From assembly GCF_009789195.1 (NCBI RefSeq), contig NZ_WSTC01000001.1, forward strand, positions 186,001 through 250,000: DNA of 64,000 bases. The letters run 5' to 3'. This stretch comes from Paenibacillus sp. MMS18-CY102. GTDB lineage: Bacteria > Bacillota > Bacilli > Paenibacillales > Paenibacillaceae. Below are positions 34,805 through 45,461 of this stretch, one piece after another (the first letter of the stretch is position 1; each line of letters opens with the position of its first letter). Made by a program: the position numbers and the translations under genes. The notes under the pieces were generated by a model that saw only the letters and a program-made list of their open reading frames with translations, made no database searches and was not told the origin of the DNA.

Positions 34805-35731
34805 TTAGTACCTCCGTTTTTTCTCTTTCATCTCTTCCATGAACGCCAAATAATGCGCGTGGCGCCCAGCGTCAATCTCTCCTGCCTCCAATGCGTCAAG
34901 CACCGCACAGCCTGGTTCGTGATCATGCGTGCAGCCACGGAACTTGCAGGACGGCGACAGCTCCCGCATTTCCCTGAAGCAGTAGCCTAGATCTTCGATG
35001 CCAAGTTCTTCAAAGTCCAACTGGCTAAATCCAGGCGTGTCCGCTACGAAGCCGCCAAAGCCTGTTTCAATCAGTTCGACATGACGTGTTGTATGCTTCC
35101 CGCGCCCCAGGCGATTGCTGATAGCGTTGGTCTCTAGTGCCAGTCCCGGAACAAGCGCATTAAGCAAAGAGGACTTGCCTACGCCAGACTGCCCTGCAAA
35201 GACAGACATCCGATGATTAAGCCGTTGCTGTAGCGGCTCGCAGCCTTCTGACAGGCGCGAGCTTGTCTCGAACACTTCATAACCAAGCGGCTCATAGACA
35301 GCCCGTACGCGGCGTAGCGCCTCACGGGCACTTTCGCCCTCCTTGCCTTCTGTTAGCGCGAGATCACTCTTGCTTAAGCAAATCACGGTATCAAGTCCCG
35401 CGTGTTCAATATGGACGAGGAACTTGTCTAATAGCTGAAAATTTAACTCAGGCTCCGTAACCGAGAAGACAAGCACCGCCAGTTCGATGTTAACGACTGG
35501 CGGGCGAATCAGCTCGGACGTACGCGGCAATATTTGTTCAACTGCCCCATCACCGTTATCCGTAAGGGAATAGACGACGCGATCACCGACGAACGGAGAG
35601 ACGCCCCTCTTCTTGAATATCCCCCGTGCACGGCACTGAACAGGCTTGCCCTGCCCCGTATCCGGTTGAACATAATAGAAACCTGCTAACGCTTTGACAA
35701 TCGTACCCTTTAATTCACTATTGTTGGCCAT
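34805..35731 (-). CDS. rsgA: Ribosome small-subunit GTPase RsgA
   Basis: A 308-aa circularly permuted GTPase for 30S maturation. An N-terminal OB fold (ELKGTIVKALAGFYYV) precedes G4 (LSKSDL), G1 (GQSGVGKSSL) and G3 (DTPGF), in the permuted order. The C-terminal zinc module is CKFRGCTHDHEPGC. The ATG at 35731 (MANNSELKG) is the family start and overlaps the end of prkC by 14 bp; a longer frame upstream lies inside prkC and is not homologous. Confidence 0.96.
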   Translation of the reverse strand: MANNSELKGTIVKALAGFYYVQPDTGQGKPVQCRARGIFKKRGVSPFVGDRVVYSLTDNGDGAVEQILPRTSELIRPPVVNIELAVLVFSVTEPELNFQLLDKFLVHIEHAGLDTVICLSKSDLALTEGKEGESAREALRRVRAVYEPLGYEVFETSSRLSEGCEPLQQRLNHRMSVFAGQSGVGKSSLLNALVPGLALETNAISNRLGRGKHTTRHVELIETGFGGFVADTPGFSQLDFEELGIEDLGYCFREMRELSPSCKFRGCTHDHEPGCAVLDALEAGEIDAGRHAHYLAFMEEMKEKKRRY

Positions 35732-37880
35732 CTGGCTGGTTACCCTCGTTTCCGTCTTCTGGAACGGTGTTAGGATCGGTTCCTGCTGTGTTCGGATCTG
35801 TCGGTTGGACCTCGCCTTGTGCAGGCTGGTCAATGACGGGCGGCGGCTCTTCCTTGCCAGGCACCGTTTGCTCGGATGGCTCCTCAGCCGAATCGTACGT
35901 AACTGGGAACGAATCGACCAACAGCCCGTCGCGGAATACCATGACCATTGCATCCTTATTCGGAGCTACGATAACCTTGATCGTGAATCGCTGCGTATCT
36001 TTGATTTTGCGCTTGCCCCACTCAATATTCTCGCCGGTAGCGTCGGAATATACAATCCGGATCTCACTTGAATGGCCCGCCTGGGCAGGAGAAATGACAA
36101 TAGGAAGCTTCCGCTGTATCGCATCTGATGGCAAGCCGGAGCTAACCGTAATCGACACTTCTGCGCCTTTCCCTACCTGCGCGCCTTTTTCGTAAGGGAA
36201 TTGCGCCAATACCGTGCCTTCTGGCTCATAGCTTGGTTCCCGGACGATATTATCATCCGAAAGCTTCAATCCTTGTTGGCTTAGCAGCACTTTTGCTTCT
36301 GCTTCTTTCTTGCCTACCAGATCTGGCATCACGACCGTTTCTTGCCCTTTGCTTATGGTAAAACGAACGGCAGCGGTCTTCGGATCAAACGGCTCACCGG
36401 CTGCCGGTGTCTGTGACAAAATCGTGCCCGGATCCTCGTCGCTAAACACTTTATCGCTGCTGCTTATACGATCCTTGGATACGCCAAGCGCCTCCAGCTC
36501 CTCCATAGCCGCTGTAAGCTGCCTTCCGCTATAGTCCGTCATTGCAGACAGCTCAGTACCCTCACTCACGTAGAGGCGAATGGACGCGCCTTTCTTGACC
36601 TTCATATTAGCCTTGGACTGCTCATAGACGATCCCTTTCGCCGCTTCATTAAACTCCCGAATAATCGGCTGTTCGACCATCAAGCCCGCTTCCTCAATCG
36701 CTTGGACCGCCTGCGCTTCCTCCATATTCACAACATACGGAACAGGGACCTCTGGAACATCCAAGCTGTTCGAGACAGACTTAACCGCGAAGTAAAGCCC
36801 TGCAATGACGACCAATGTCAAAATGATCATCGGCAGTGGGCGCTTCCACCACGGCTTAGGCCCTTTCTGCTTCTCATCCTCCCACTCGATCGTCTGCGTA
36901 TTCGACGCCGCTTGCTGAGAGGACGCCTTTTCACGCGAAGAAGGCACTTCAGGAGCAGCAGGACGCACTTCAGGCGCCGACTGCCTAATAGCTGGCATGA
37001 CACGCGTCTCGTCCAAATCTCCCGCTTCGCTGAAGAACGTCGCCTTCGGCTCATGCAGCCGCTGAGCCTGCAGGGAAGTTTCCAAATCCTTCAGCATCTC
37101 GCTTGCCGAAGCATAGCGCTCGCTCGGATTTTTGCGCATTGCCCGCAAGATAACGTTTTCTACGCTCTGCGGAATGAGTGGGTTAATCGCTCGTGGCTCA
37201 ACAAACGTTTCCTGCAAATGCTTTAGGGCTACGCTGATCGGGCTTTCCCCCTGGAAGGGCAGCTTGCCGGTCAACATTTGGTACATAACGATGCCTAATG
37301 AATAGAGATCCGACTTCTCGCCCGTGCTTGTCCCTTTGGCATGCTCCGGCGAGAAATAATGCACAGAGCCTACCACAGAGCCAGTCTGCGTAATGGTTGA
37401 AGCCGTGACAGCACGCGCGATGCCAAAATCGGTCACTTTCACTCTGCCATTGTTGCCAATAAGAATATTATGCGGCTTAATATCGCGATGAATAATTTGG
37501 TTCTGATGAGCATTCACTAACGCATCGCAAATCTGTGCAGCGATATGTATAGCTTCGTCCGGCTGAAGCGGCGCACGCTCTTGAATAATTTCGTTCAAGT
37601 TGCTGCCTTCCACATATTCCATGACGATGTAGTGCACTTCATCCTCTTGCCCTACATCATAGATGCTGACTACGTTCGGATGAGAGAGAGAAGCCGCCGA
37701 TTGCGCCTCCCGGCGGAACCGTCGAATAAACTCCTCATCGTGAACGAATTGCTGGCGCAGCACCTTGACCGCAACCTTCCGGTTCAGCAGCAGGTCATGG
37801 GCTTTATACACAAGCGCCATGCCCCCGCCGCCGATCCGGGTAATAATTTCGTAACGTCCTCCAAGTTCATGTCCGATCAA
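35718..37880 (-). CDS. prkC: Ser/Thr protein kinase PrkC with PASTA domains
   Basis: A 720-aa membrane kinase. The cytoplasmic kinase domain spans about 10-270 (GGGGMALVYKA loop, HRDIKPHN catalytic loop near 134, DFGIARA). One transmembrane segment lies at about 350-370 (PMIILTLVVIAGLYF), then three PASTA repeats (about 378-590) and a beta-rich C-terminal domain with a Pro/Glu-rich disordered tail. PrkC senses muropeptides and controls germination and wall growth. It follows its phosphatase prpC by 6 bp. Confidence 0.96.
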   Translation of the reverse strand: MIGHELGGRYEIITRIGGGGMALVYKAHDLLLNRKVAVKVLRQQFVHDEEFIRRFRREAQSAASLSHPNVVSIYDVGQEDEVHYIVMEYVEGSNLNEIIQERAPLQPDEAIHIAAQICDALVNAHQNQIIHRDIKPHNILIGNNGRVKVTDFGIARAVTASTITQTGSVVGSVHYFSPEHAKGTSTGEKSDLYSLGIVMYQMLTGKLPFQGESPISVALKHLQETFVEPRAINPLIPQSVENVILRAMRKNPSERYASASEMLKDLETSLQAQRLHEPKATFFSEAGDLDETRVMPAIRQSAPEVRPAAPEVPSSREKASSQQAASNTQTIEWEDEKQKGPKPWWKRPLPMIILTLVVIAGLYFAVKSVSNSLDVPEVPVPYVVNMEEAQAVQAIEEAGLMVEQPIIREFNEAAKGIVYEQSKANMKVKKGASIRLYVSEGTELSAMTDYSGRQLTAAMEELEALGVSKDRISSSDKVFSDEDPGTILSQTPAAGEPFDPKTAAVRFTISKGQETVVMPDLVGKKEAEAKVLLSQQGLKLSDDNIVREPSYEPEGTVLAQFPYEKGAQVGKGAEVSITVSSGLPSDAIQRKLPIVISPAQAGHSSEIRIVYSDATGENIEWGKRKIKDTQRFTIKVIVAPNKDAMVMVFRDGLLVDSFPVTYDSAEEPSEQTVPGKEEPPPVIDQPAQGEVQPTDPNTAGTDPNTVPEDGNEGNQPDGQQ

Positions 37881-37886
37881 TATTCG

Positions 37887-38642
37887 TCACCCCTCTCGAT
37901 TCTTACTGGCAGCTCCTTGCAGCAAAATGACGGTAATATTATCATCGCCGCCTGCTTGCAGTGCCAGTTGAATGAGACGATCCGCCTTGCCATCAAGATC
38001 GAGCGTCTCCGATTGCAGCGTTTCGAGCATTTGCTCATGACTAACCATATCCGTAAGCCCGTCGCTGCACAGCATTAACAGATCTGCCGGCGACAAACTG
38101 GCAATGGAAACGTCCGCCTCAACTTCGGGATCGGTGCCAACAGCCCGCATGATTACGTTACGGCGTGGATGATTGGCTGCTTCTTCAGCCGTAATCTGGC
38201 CTGACTTGAGCAGTTCGTTTACAAGTGTATGGTCGTCCGTCAACTGAATGAGGCCGTCTGCGTCCAACCGATAAATCCGGCTGTCGCCAACATGGCCAAT
38301 TACAGCCCTTTCGCCCTCAATCACAGCGACAACGACCGTTGTGCCCATATTGCTGTAGCGTTCGTTGCGCGAGGCCGTATCAAATACGATCTCGTTAGCA
38401 GACTTGATCGCCGCCCGCAATATGGTTTCACATTCCTCATTAGACATCCCAGGTGCAATCGCACCGAGCGACGCGCTAAGCGCATCGACGGTCAGTTTGC
38501 TTGCCACCTCGCCTGCGAGATGGCCGCCCATTCCATCAGCAACAACTGCCGCAACAATTCCTCCCTGCAGCTCCTCAACCCAATGGCTGTCCTCGTTCTC
38601 CTGTCGGACGCGTCCGATATCCGTCCGGTTAGCCGTAATCAA
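37887..38642 (-). CDS. prpC: PP2C-type Ser/Thr phosphatase PrpC (Stp)
   Basis: A 251-aa PPM phosphatase that reverses PrkC phosphorylation. Metal-binding motifs: VADGMGGH (about 36-43), GHVGDSRIYR (about 114-123), LCSDGLTD (about 189-196) and GGDDNITV near the C-terminus. RTDIGRVRQENED at the N-terminus is typical. It is 7 bp from rlmN and 6 bp from prkC. Confidence 0.96.
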   Translation of the reverse strand: MITANRTDIGRVRQENEDSHWVEELQGGIVAAVVADGMGGHLAGEVASKLTVDALSASLGAIAPGMSNEECETILRAAIKSANEIVFDTASRNERYSNMGTTVVVAVIEGERAVIGHVGDSRIYRLDADGLIQLTDDHTLVNELLKSGQITAEEAANHPRRNVIMRAVGTDPEVEADVSIASLSPADLLMLCSDGLTDMVSHEQMLETLQSETLDLDGKADRLIQLALQAGGDDNITVILLQGAASKNREG

Positions 38643-38649
38643 ATCCGGA

Positions 38650-39720
38650 TCACCTCGCCGTGGATTCCATATGCTTCGCCCGCAATTGACCGCATGCCGC
38701 CGCTATATCGTGGCCTTGCTCCCTGCGGATCGTTGCATTGATTTTGTTCCTCTCCAATATACGCTGGAATTCAAAAATATCGTCGCGTGGCGTACGCACG
38801 TAATTCCGTTCCGGCACATGGTTAACCGGAATGAGGTTGACGTGGCAAAGCATGCCTTGCAGCACTTGCGCGAGCTCTTCTGCGTGCTCAGGGCGGTCAT
38901 TCACGCCGCCGATCAACGCATACTCAAACGTAATGCGGCGCCCGGTCTTCGCGATGTAGTAACGGAGCGACTCCATCACATCGTTGAACGGGAAACGGCG
39001 GTTAACTGGCATCAACTTCGAACGAAGCGCATCGTTAGGCGCATGAATCGAGATCGCCAAGTTAATTTGCGTATTCTCATCCGCAAATTTATAAATATTC
39101 GGCACGATGCCACTTGTTGACACCGTAATGTGCCGTTGGCCGATATTGAGCCCTTTTTCGTGAATCATGATCCGAAGGAAGTTCATTGTCGGCTCATAAT
39201 TTTCGAAAGGCTCGCCTGTTCCCATGATTACAATGCTCGAGACGCGTTCATTCGTAGCATCCAGCAGCTGTTGTGCCCAAACGACTTGCGCGACGATCTC
39301 GCCTGCCGTCAGATTGCGTTTCAAGCCGCCCAGTGTCGACGCGCAAAACGTACAGCCGACGCGGCAGCCGACCTGCGTCGTTACGCAGATGCTGTTGCCG
39401 TAATTGTGGCGCATAACGACCGTTTCAATCGCGTGGTTGTCATGCAGCCCGAATAAAAACTTGACGGTGCCGTCCTTTGACTCGAACTTCGTAATTTCGG
39501 AGAGCGTGACAAAAGCAAACTGGTCATCCAGCTTTTGCCGGAAAGCTTTCGGCAGGTTCGTCATCTCTTCGAAGCTGCGCACCCGCTTCACATAAAGCCA
39601 ATCGAACAACTGGCCTGCGCGGAAAGCCGGCTCGCCATTCTCTTTGACCCATGCCTGAATTTCTTCTAGCGTATAGTCATAAATGAAAGGTTTCGTCTGT
39701 TCTTGTATCTGTTCGCCCAT
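38650..39720 (-). CDS. rlmN: Dual-specificity rRNA/tRNA m2A methyltransferase RlmN
   Basis: A 356-aa radical SAM enzyme that methylates A2503 of 23S rRNA and A37 of tRNAs. The [4Fe-4S] motif CxxxCxxC is CRVGCTFC (about 118-125). The methyl-carrying Cys lies near the C-terminus ([10 protein letters not shown]). PTMNFLRIM and ISIHAPND are family features. The gene runs into prpC. Confidence 0.96.
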   Translation of the reverse strand: MGEQIQEQTKPFIYDYTLEEIQAWVKENGEPAFRAGQLFDWLYVKRVRSFEEMTNLPKAFRQKLDDQFAFVTLSEITKFESKDGTVKFLFGLHDNHAIETVVMRHNYGNSICVTTQVGCRVGCTFCASTLGGLKRNLTAGEIVAQVVWAQQLLDATNERVSSIVIMGTGEPFENYEPTMNFLRIMIHEKGLNIGQRHITVSTSGIVPNIYKFADENTQINLAISIHAPNDALRSKLMPVNRRFPFNDVMESLRYYIAKTGRRITFEYALIGGVNDRPEHAEELAQVLQGMLCHVNLIPVNHVPERNYVRTPRDDIFEFQRILERNKINATIRREQGHDIAAACGQLRAKHMESTAR

Positions 39721-39820
39721 CTGTTTATCACACCTAAACCTTAAAATAATACGGACACGAGTTTATCGTATCCGTTGTCGTTTATTTTACCACAAACGCC
39801 CATGCCAGACTACAAGCGGC

Positions 39821-41401
39821 CTAAACCGTACGTTTGCGCATCGTTGCAATATAAAAGCCGTCGCTGCCAAAATGGTTCGGAAGCAGCTGCAGAGCTCCTG
39901 TAAATTCCCCTTGCACCGCACCTGCAGACCGCAGAGCCTCCAGCAGCTCGACTGGCCATTCCGTATCTAGCGTATATTCCGGGTGATCCTTGAGAAACTG
40001 TCTGATTTGGAAATCATTCTCGTCGCGATCAATCGTACAGGTGCTATACACAAGCCTTCCATCTGGCTTAACAAGCCCAGCAACACCATTGATCAGCTTC
40101 TTCTGAATCGCAGCGATATCCCGGATGTCGCCTTCCGACTTGGTCCACTTGATTTCAGGCTTGCGTGCAATAACGCCAAGGCCCGAGCAAGGCGCATCCA
40201 ATAACACGAGGTCGAACGATTCCGGGGAATACCGCTGGCCGAGCTCCGCTGCATCGCCGGTTACAGTTTCCACACATGTAAGGCCAAGCCGCTCCGCTTG
40301 CTGCTGAATGAGCGCTTGCTTATGCGGATGAACGTCATTGGCAATGACACGGCCCACATTGCCCATCAGCTCTGCAAGATGGGTCGTCTTGCCGCCCGGT
40401 GCCGCGCAGCAGTCCAGCACGTTCATGCCGGCAGCAGGCCGTGCCGCCTGTGCAACAAGCATGGAACTCTCATCCTGAATCGACCATCGGCCATCGCGGA
40501 AGCCGATCGTATCGGCTAGGCTTCCGCCACGCTGCGCGATAACGCCGGAAGGCGATACGGCAGACTTGGCTGCCTCGATGCCGGATTCGGCGAGTATCGC
40601 AATCGCTTCCTCCCGCGTCGCGCGCAAAGGGTTGACGCGAATGCTGGCATGCGGCGGCTCATTGCCCGCCGCACAGATTTGTTCCGCCGCCTCTTCGCCA
40701 TAGGCGGCGATCCACCGCGCGACGAGCCACTCGGGATACGAGTGGCTCAGCGCAATGCGAAGCGCCGGGCTCGCAGCCGAATCGGCTGCAGCTTCCGGCG
40801 CGAGCTCTTCGCGGCGGCGGAGCAGGTTGCGCAGCATGCCGTTAACCATGCCGGATATGCCGGCATGGCCGCGCCGCTTCGCGATCGTCACCGCTTCGTT
40901 GACCGCCGCGTGCGCGGGAACGCGATCCAAGAATAGCAGCTGGTAAGCACTTAGCCTCAGCAGTTGCAAAACCCAAGGTTCAAGCTTGCCAAGCCCTTTG
41001 GCAGCAAGAGAGGACAACGCATGGTCAATCGATAAGCGGCGTTGCAGCGTGCCGTAGACCAGTTCAGTAGCCAGCCCAGCATCTGCGCGGGACAATTCCG
41101 CATACTGCAAAGCGCTGTTCAAGACGAGGTTGCTGAATGCTCCCTCCCGCTCAATCTTAACGAGCACATCCAATGCAACCTCACGGGCAGTTGCAGGGCG
41201 CCGTGCTGGGCGAGGCGCCCCTGCAGGTTGTGCGCCGCCTGGTTTCTTTCCGCCAGCGGTGTTGTTGCCTGATCGGCTTTGCCCGCCGGCAATCGGCTTT
41301 CTCATGCCAGCAGCGCTAGGCTTTCCTTGCTTGGATTGCGTAGATGGCTTCGGCTTGCTGCTGGTTGCGCGCCCGCTATTACCTTCCGTCTGCCGGCTCA
41401 T
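39821..41401 (-). CDS. rsmB: 16S rRNA m5C967 methyltransferase RsmB
   Basis: A 526-aa RNA methyltransferase. Residues 1-65 are a Lys/Ser/Gly/Pro-rich disordered extension absent from most relatives. Next come a NusB-like domain (TAREVALDVLVKIEREGAFSN) and the catalytic domain with LDCCAAPGGKTTHLAELM, DAPCSGLGVIARKPEIKW (PCS Cys) and VYSTCTIDRDEN (TC Cys). The start overlaps the fmt stop as ATGA. Confidence 0.95.
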   Translation of the reverse strand: MSRQTEGNSGRATSSKPKPSTQSKQGKPSAAGMRKPIAGGQSRSGNNTAGGKKPGGAQPAGAPRPARRPATAREVALDVLVKIEREGAFSNLVLNSALQYAELSRADAGLATELVYGTLQRRLSIDHALSSLAAKGLGKLEPWVLQLLRLSAYQLLFLDRVPAHAAVNEAVTIAKRRGHAGISGMVNGMLRNLLRRREELAPEAAADSAASPALRIALSHSYPEWLVARWIAAYGEEAAEQICAAGNEPPHASIRVNPLRATREEAIAILAESGIEAAKSAVSPSGVIAQRGGSLADTIGFRDGRWSIQDESSMLVAQAARPAAGMNVLDCCAAPGGKTTHLAELMGNVGRVIANDVHPHKQALIQQQAERLGLTCVETVTGDAAELGQRYSPESFDLVLLDAPCSGLGVIARKPEIKWTKSEGDIRDIAAIQKKLINGVAGLVKPDGRLVYSTCTIDRDENDFQIRQFLKDHPEYTLDTEWPVELLEALRSAGAVQGEFTGALQLLPNHFGSDGFYIATMRKRTV

Positions 41402-42354
41402 TGCAAACCTCCGCCGAATTGCGCCCCTGCTTCAAGGCGAGCGCCCTTCAGCCAATCCGCAGCCGGCATCGCCCGCTTGCCCGCAGGCTGAATGTCTAGC
41501 AGAAGAAGAGCGCCTTCCCCTGCCTGAACAGCAATTCCCTCTGGCGATGCCGACAAGACAGTCCCTGGAGGCACAGCAGCTTGTACACCGCTATTCGTAG
41601 CCGCGATAGCCTGGCACCGCCAGATTTTGAAAGGCTCGCCATTCCATTGCGTAAATGCGCCAGCCATCGGCGATAGCCCGCGCACTTGGTCGTACAGCTG
41701 CCGCGCTGTGCGCGTCCAATCAATACGTTCGTCTTCCCGCGTTAAATTCGGGGCGTAAGACGCATCATCATGCTGCTGGGGCACAGCTTGGACAGTGCCC
41801 GCTTCGATGGAGGGAAGCGTCTGCATGAGCAGGTCCGCACCCGCTGCACTCAGCTTCTCGAACAGCGTGCCCGATGTATCAGCCTCATCAATAGGCACTT
41901 CTACACGGCTGATCATGTCCCCCGTATCAAGGCCCTCTGCCATGTACATAATCGTCACGCCGGTAACTTGCTCACCATTAATAATGGAACGCTGGATAGG
42001 CGCTCCGCCCCGATATTTCGGCAGAAGCGAGCCATGCACATTAATACAGCCGAGCGGCGGCACATCAAGCACCGCCTTCGGCAAAATTTGGCCATATGCA
42101 GCCGTTATAATTAAATCTGGCGCAAGCGAGGCAACAAGCGCAATCGCTTCCTCACTGCGCATCCGCTCCGGTTGGTAAACGGGAAGGCCATGCTGCAGCG
42201 CTGCTTCCTTCACAGGAGGCGGCGCCAATTCACGCTTCCGCCCCTTCGGGCGGTCAGGCTGCGTAATAACCGCAATCACGTCGTGGCCGTTAGCCAATAC
42301 GCGTTCTAAGGAAGGGACCGCAAACGACGGCGTCCCCATAAATACGATTTTCAT
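41398..42354 (-). CDS. fmt: Methionyl-tRNA formyltransferase
   Basis: A 318-aa enzyme that formylates initiator Met-tRNA. MKIVFMGTPSFAVPSL starts the formyltransferase domain; the catalytic segment is INVHGSLLPKYRGGAPI with Asn/His, followed by GVTIMYMAEGLDTGDM. The ATG at 42354 has GGGGAG upstream. It sits between def and rsmB, so formylation and deformylation genes are adjacent. Confidence 0.96.
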   Translation of the reverse strand: MKIVFMGTPSFAVPSLERVLANGHDVIAVITQPDRPKGRKRELAPPPVKEAALQHGLPVYQPERMRSEEAIALVASLAPDLIITAAYGQILPKAVLDVPPLGCINVHGSLLPKYRGGAPIQRSIINGEQVTGVTIMYMAEGLDTGDMISRVEVPIDEADTSGTLFEKLSAAGADLLMQTLPSIEAGTVQAVPQQHDDASYAPNLTREDERIDWTRTARQLYDQVRGLSPMAGAFTQWNGEPFKIWRCQAIAATNSGVQAAVPPGTVLSASPEGIAVQAGEGALLLLDIQPAGKRAMPAADWLKGARLEAGAQFGGGLQ

Positions 42355-42361
42355 GCCAAGC

Positions 42362-42859
42362 TCACTCCCCGCTCTTCCGACGGCGAGACTGCTGCTGCGT
42401 AATGTCATACACGTTTTCTGCCAAGTCCGTGAAGAGAATGCCGTTCAAATGGTCAATCTCATGCTGGAACGCACGCGCCAAGAACCCCGACGCATCCACC
42501 TCGATTGGATTGCCATTACGGTCCTGGCCAGCCACTTTCACGCGATCTGCACGGCTCACATCGCCGTTCAAATTCGGAATGCTTAAGCAGCCTTCCGGAC
42601 CGAATTGCTCACCTTCGCTGAGCACGATAACGGGATTGACAACCTCGATCAAACCACTTTCCTCTTCGCCAATGTCTACGACGATGACACGTTTGGAAAT
42701 GCCGATTTGGGGCGCAGCAAGGCCAACGCCTTCCGCATCGTACATCGTATCTGCCATGTCATTAAGCAGCTTGTGGAGGTTAGGCGTAAACTTTGTTACT
42801 TCCTTCGCGACTTCGCGCAATACTGGATCTGGCTCTTTCACAATAATTCGAATGGACAT
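42362..42859 (-). CDS. def: Peptide deformylase
   Basis: A 165-aa metalloenzyme that removes N-terminal formyl groups. The three motifs are complete: GVGLAAPQIG, EGCLSIP (metal Cys) and QHEIDHLNG (two His and the catalytic Glu). The ATG at 42859 (MSIRIIVKEPDPVLRE) has AAGGTACC before it. The longer frame upstream is not homologous. Confidence 0.96.
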   Translation of the reverse strand: MSIRIIVKEPDPVLREVAKEVTKFTPNLHKLLNDMADTMYDAEGVGLAAPQIGISKRVIVVDIGEEESGLIEVVNPVIVLSEGEQFGPEGCLSIPNLNGDVSRADRVKVAGQDRNGNPIEVDASGFLARAFQHEIDHLNGILFTDLAENVYDITQQQSRRRKSGE

Positions 42860-42926
42860 AATAGGTACCTTCTTTCTTCGATGATTGATGAACGGGAACC
42901 GCTCACGCGGCAAAATAAAATTCGAT

Positions 42927-45461
42927 TTATAAAATCATATGAGGATCGACGTCAATCCCGAACTGCACGCCTCGCCCTTCTGAACCTTCCATGAATGGTC
43001 GGATCGTTTCGCGCAGCAACGCTGTAGCGTCAACGTTTCCCCGATATTTTATCATACATTGAAAACGGTAGCGATCCTTCATCCGTGCAATCGGTGAAGC
43101 TACTGGACCAAGCACATCCAGCGCTCTTGGCCCGCTCGTGCCGTCTACACGGCCGAAAACGCCAGCAGACACCGCAGCGTCCCGAAGCCGCTGGGCGAAT
43201 CGATCGCCAACATCCGTTAACAACGGAAGCTGCTCATGCGACATCGTCACCAAAATAAGCCGGCAATACGGCGGGTAGCCCATCGCACGTCGATGCGCAA
43301 GCTCCTCCCGTACGAAAGCATCATAATCATGATGCTGCGCCGCTTGAATCGCATAATGCTCAGGCGCGTAAGATTGCACAACGACTTCGCCGGGCAGCTC
43401 ATGCCTTCCCGCACGCCCAGCCACCTGCGTTAACAATTGGAACGTTCGTTCTGCCGAACGAAAATCAGGCAAATGCAGCGAAGTATCGGCAGCAACGACG
43501 CCTACTAGCGTCACATAAGGGAAATCGAGCCCCTTCGCCACCATTTGCGTGCCGAGCAATACATCCGCTTTTCGTTCGCCGAACTGCTTCAGCAGCTTTT
43601 CATGCGAACCTTTCTCGGTCGTTGTGTCCACGTCCATCCGAATGACACGAATGCCCGGAAACAGCTTCGCTAGCTCTTCTTCTACCTTTTGCGTCCCCGT
43701 TCCAAAAAAACGGATATGCTCGCTCTCGCACGATGGGCACGAAGAAGGCGCACCCTCGGAATGCCCGCAATAGTGGCAGCGCAAAACACGCGTCTTCTGA
43801 TGATAGGTTAACGAGATATCGCAATGCGGGCACGCTGCTGTGTACCCGCAAGTACGGCACATAACAAACGTGGAATAGCCTCTGCGATTCAACAGAAGCA
43901 CCGACTGCTCGCCCCGTTCAAGCCGGTCTGATAAGCCCGCATACAACGTGCGGCTGAACATGGAGCGATTGCCCCCTTGCAGCTCCTCCCGCATGTCGAC
44001 GACCGTGACGGGCGGCATTGGGCGGCCTGCCACACGATCCGGCATAGCGAGCAGGAGCGGTGCACCCCCGCCTCCGTTCCCGTTGTTGCTGCCGGATGAA
44101 CGGACAGCAGTCGCTGCAGCAAACGACTCCAGTGACGGAGTAGCTGAACCTAGCACAACGGTAGCGCCGTGCTGCTTTGCCCGCATAATCGCCACGTCGC
44201 GCGCATGATATTTTGGGCTTTCCTCCTGCTTGTAGCTGGATTCATGCTCTTCATCGATAATCATCAGCCCGATTGCTTCAAATGGGGCGAAAATCGCTGA
44301 ACGTGCACCGACTGCAACCTGTGCACGGCGCTCACGGATTTTGCGCCACTCATCATACCGTTCGCCGTTCGATAGCCGGCTGTGCAAGACAGCAACCGCA
44401 TCCCCAAACCGCCCTTTGAATCGCTCCACCATCTGTGGCGTAAGCGAAATTTCGGGGACTAGCACGATTGCTTGCAGCCCTTGGTCTAAGCAGCGCTGAA
44501 TCGCTTGCAAGTACACCTCTGTTTTCCCGCTTCCGGTTACGCCGTGCAGCAAATAAGGCTTCGGCTCACGGGCATCGATAGAAGCGACAATCCATTTCAA
44601 CACTTCCTGCTGGCCTTGCGTTAACGGCAACGGCTCAGTTCGCTGGAACGTACGCCCCGCGTAAGGGTCACGCGACGCCTCTACTTCCCGCATCGTTAGC
44701 CAGCCTTTGTCCACTAGCGCTTTAACCGTAGAAGCTGTCGTCCCCAATTGTGCCAGGAGCTGCTGCAACGGCATAGGCCCTTCTGCATCAAGCATAAATG
44801 CAAGAACATCCCGCTGTTTGCCAGCACGCGCTGGCCAATCCGCAAGCGCTTCACGCGCCCCTTCCCGATCAGCGGGAGGAAGGACGGTCTGAACCTTGCG
44901 AATGCCGACCTTATCCCGGATGGCGACCTGCTCCTCCAGCAAACCAATTCGAATCGCTGCTTTCACATAGGCCCCTGAATCTGGGAATCGTTCACGTAAC
45001 GTATCCAGTTTGGCCGGGCCACTTCGCTTGAGCCAATCCCGCATGCCGTCCGGCAACAGCACCGCTGCTGCAGCGGCAGGCTCCTGCTCCTCGAACGCTT
45101 CGCTTAATCGGACCGTCCGTTCTGCTTTGCCCTTCAGCGCGGCTGGAAGCATGGCCTGCAGTGCAGCAATCATCGTGCAACAATATTTAACGCTAAGCCA
45201 GCCGGCCAGCTCGATCAGATCAGGCCTGAGCGGCGGCAGTGGATCAAGCAGCTCCGCAATTGGCTTGAGTCTGGACCGGTCGACCTCCGAAGCTTCGGAA
45301 TGGACCAATCCAACAACAAACCCTTGCAGCACGCGCCCACCAAAAGGCACACCGACCCGGCTGCCCGCCTCAATCCAGCCTTCAAGCGCCAACGGCACTT
45401 CGTAATCAAATGGCCGATCGGTCTGCCGGCTCGGCACGTCAACAATAACGCGCGCAATCAT
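42927..45461 (-). CDS. priA: Primosomal replication-restart helicase PriA
   Basis: An 844-aa SF2 helicase. The N-terminal 3'-DNA-binding and winged-helix domains take up about 300 residues. Helicase motifs: GVTGSGKTEVYL (I), IIDEEHESSYKQEESPKYHARDVA (II) and QLLTQVAGRAGRHE (VI). The eight zinc Cys lie in CRTCGYTAACPHC and CHYCGHSEGAPSSCPSC. A Gly/Asn/Ser-rich insertion (SSGSNNGNGGGG) lies after motif III. The start overlaps the coaBC stop as ATGA. Confidence 0.97.
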   Translation of the reverse strand: MIARVIVDVPSRQTDRPFDYEVPLALEGWIEAGSRVGVPFGGRVLQGFVVGLVHSEASEVDRSRLKPIAELLDPLPPLRPDLIELAGWLSVKYCCTMIAALQAMLPAALKGKAERTVRLSEAFEEQEPAAAAAVLLPDGMRDWLKRSGPAKLDTLRERFPDSGAYVKAAIRIGLLEEQVAIRDKVGIRKVQTVLPPADREGAREALADWPARAGKQRDVLAFMLDAEGPMPLQQLLAQLGTTASTVKALVDKGWLTMREVEASRDPYAGRTFQRTEPLPLTQGQQEVLKWIVASIDAREPKPYLLHGVTGSGKTEVYLQAIQRCLDQGLQAIVLVPEISLTPQMVERFKGRFGDAVAVLHSRLSNGERYDEWRKIRERRAQVAVGARSAIFAPFEAIGLMIIDEEHESSYKQEESPKYHARDVAIMRAKQHGATVVLGSATPSLESFAAATAVRSSGSNNGNGGGGAPLLLAMPDRVAGRPMPPVTVVDMREELQGGNRSMFSRTLYAGLSDRLERGEQSVLLLNRRGYSTFVMCRTCGYTAACPHCDISLTYHQKTRVLRCHYCGHSEGAPSSCPSCESEHIRFFGTGTQKVEEELAKLFPGIRVIRMDVDTTTEKGSHEKLLKQFGERKADVLLGTQMVAKGLDFPYVTLVGVVAADTSLHLPDFRSAERTFQLLTQVAGRAGRHELPGEVVVQSYAPEHYAIQAAQHHDYDAFVREELAHRRAMGYPPYCRLILVTMSHEQLPLLTDVGDRFAQRLRDAAVSAGVFGRVDGTSGPRALDVLGPVASPIARMKDRYRFQCMIKYRGNVDATALLRETIRPFMEGSEGRGVQFGIDVDPHMIL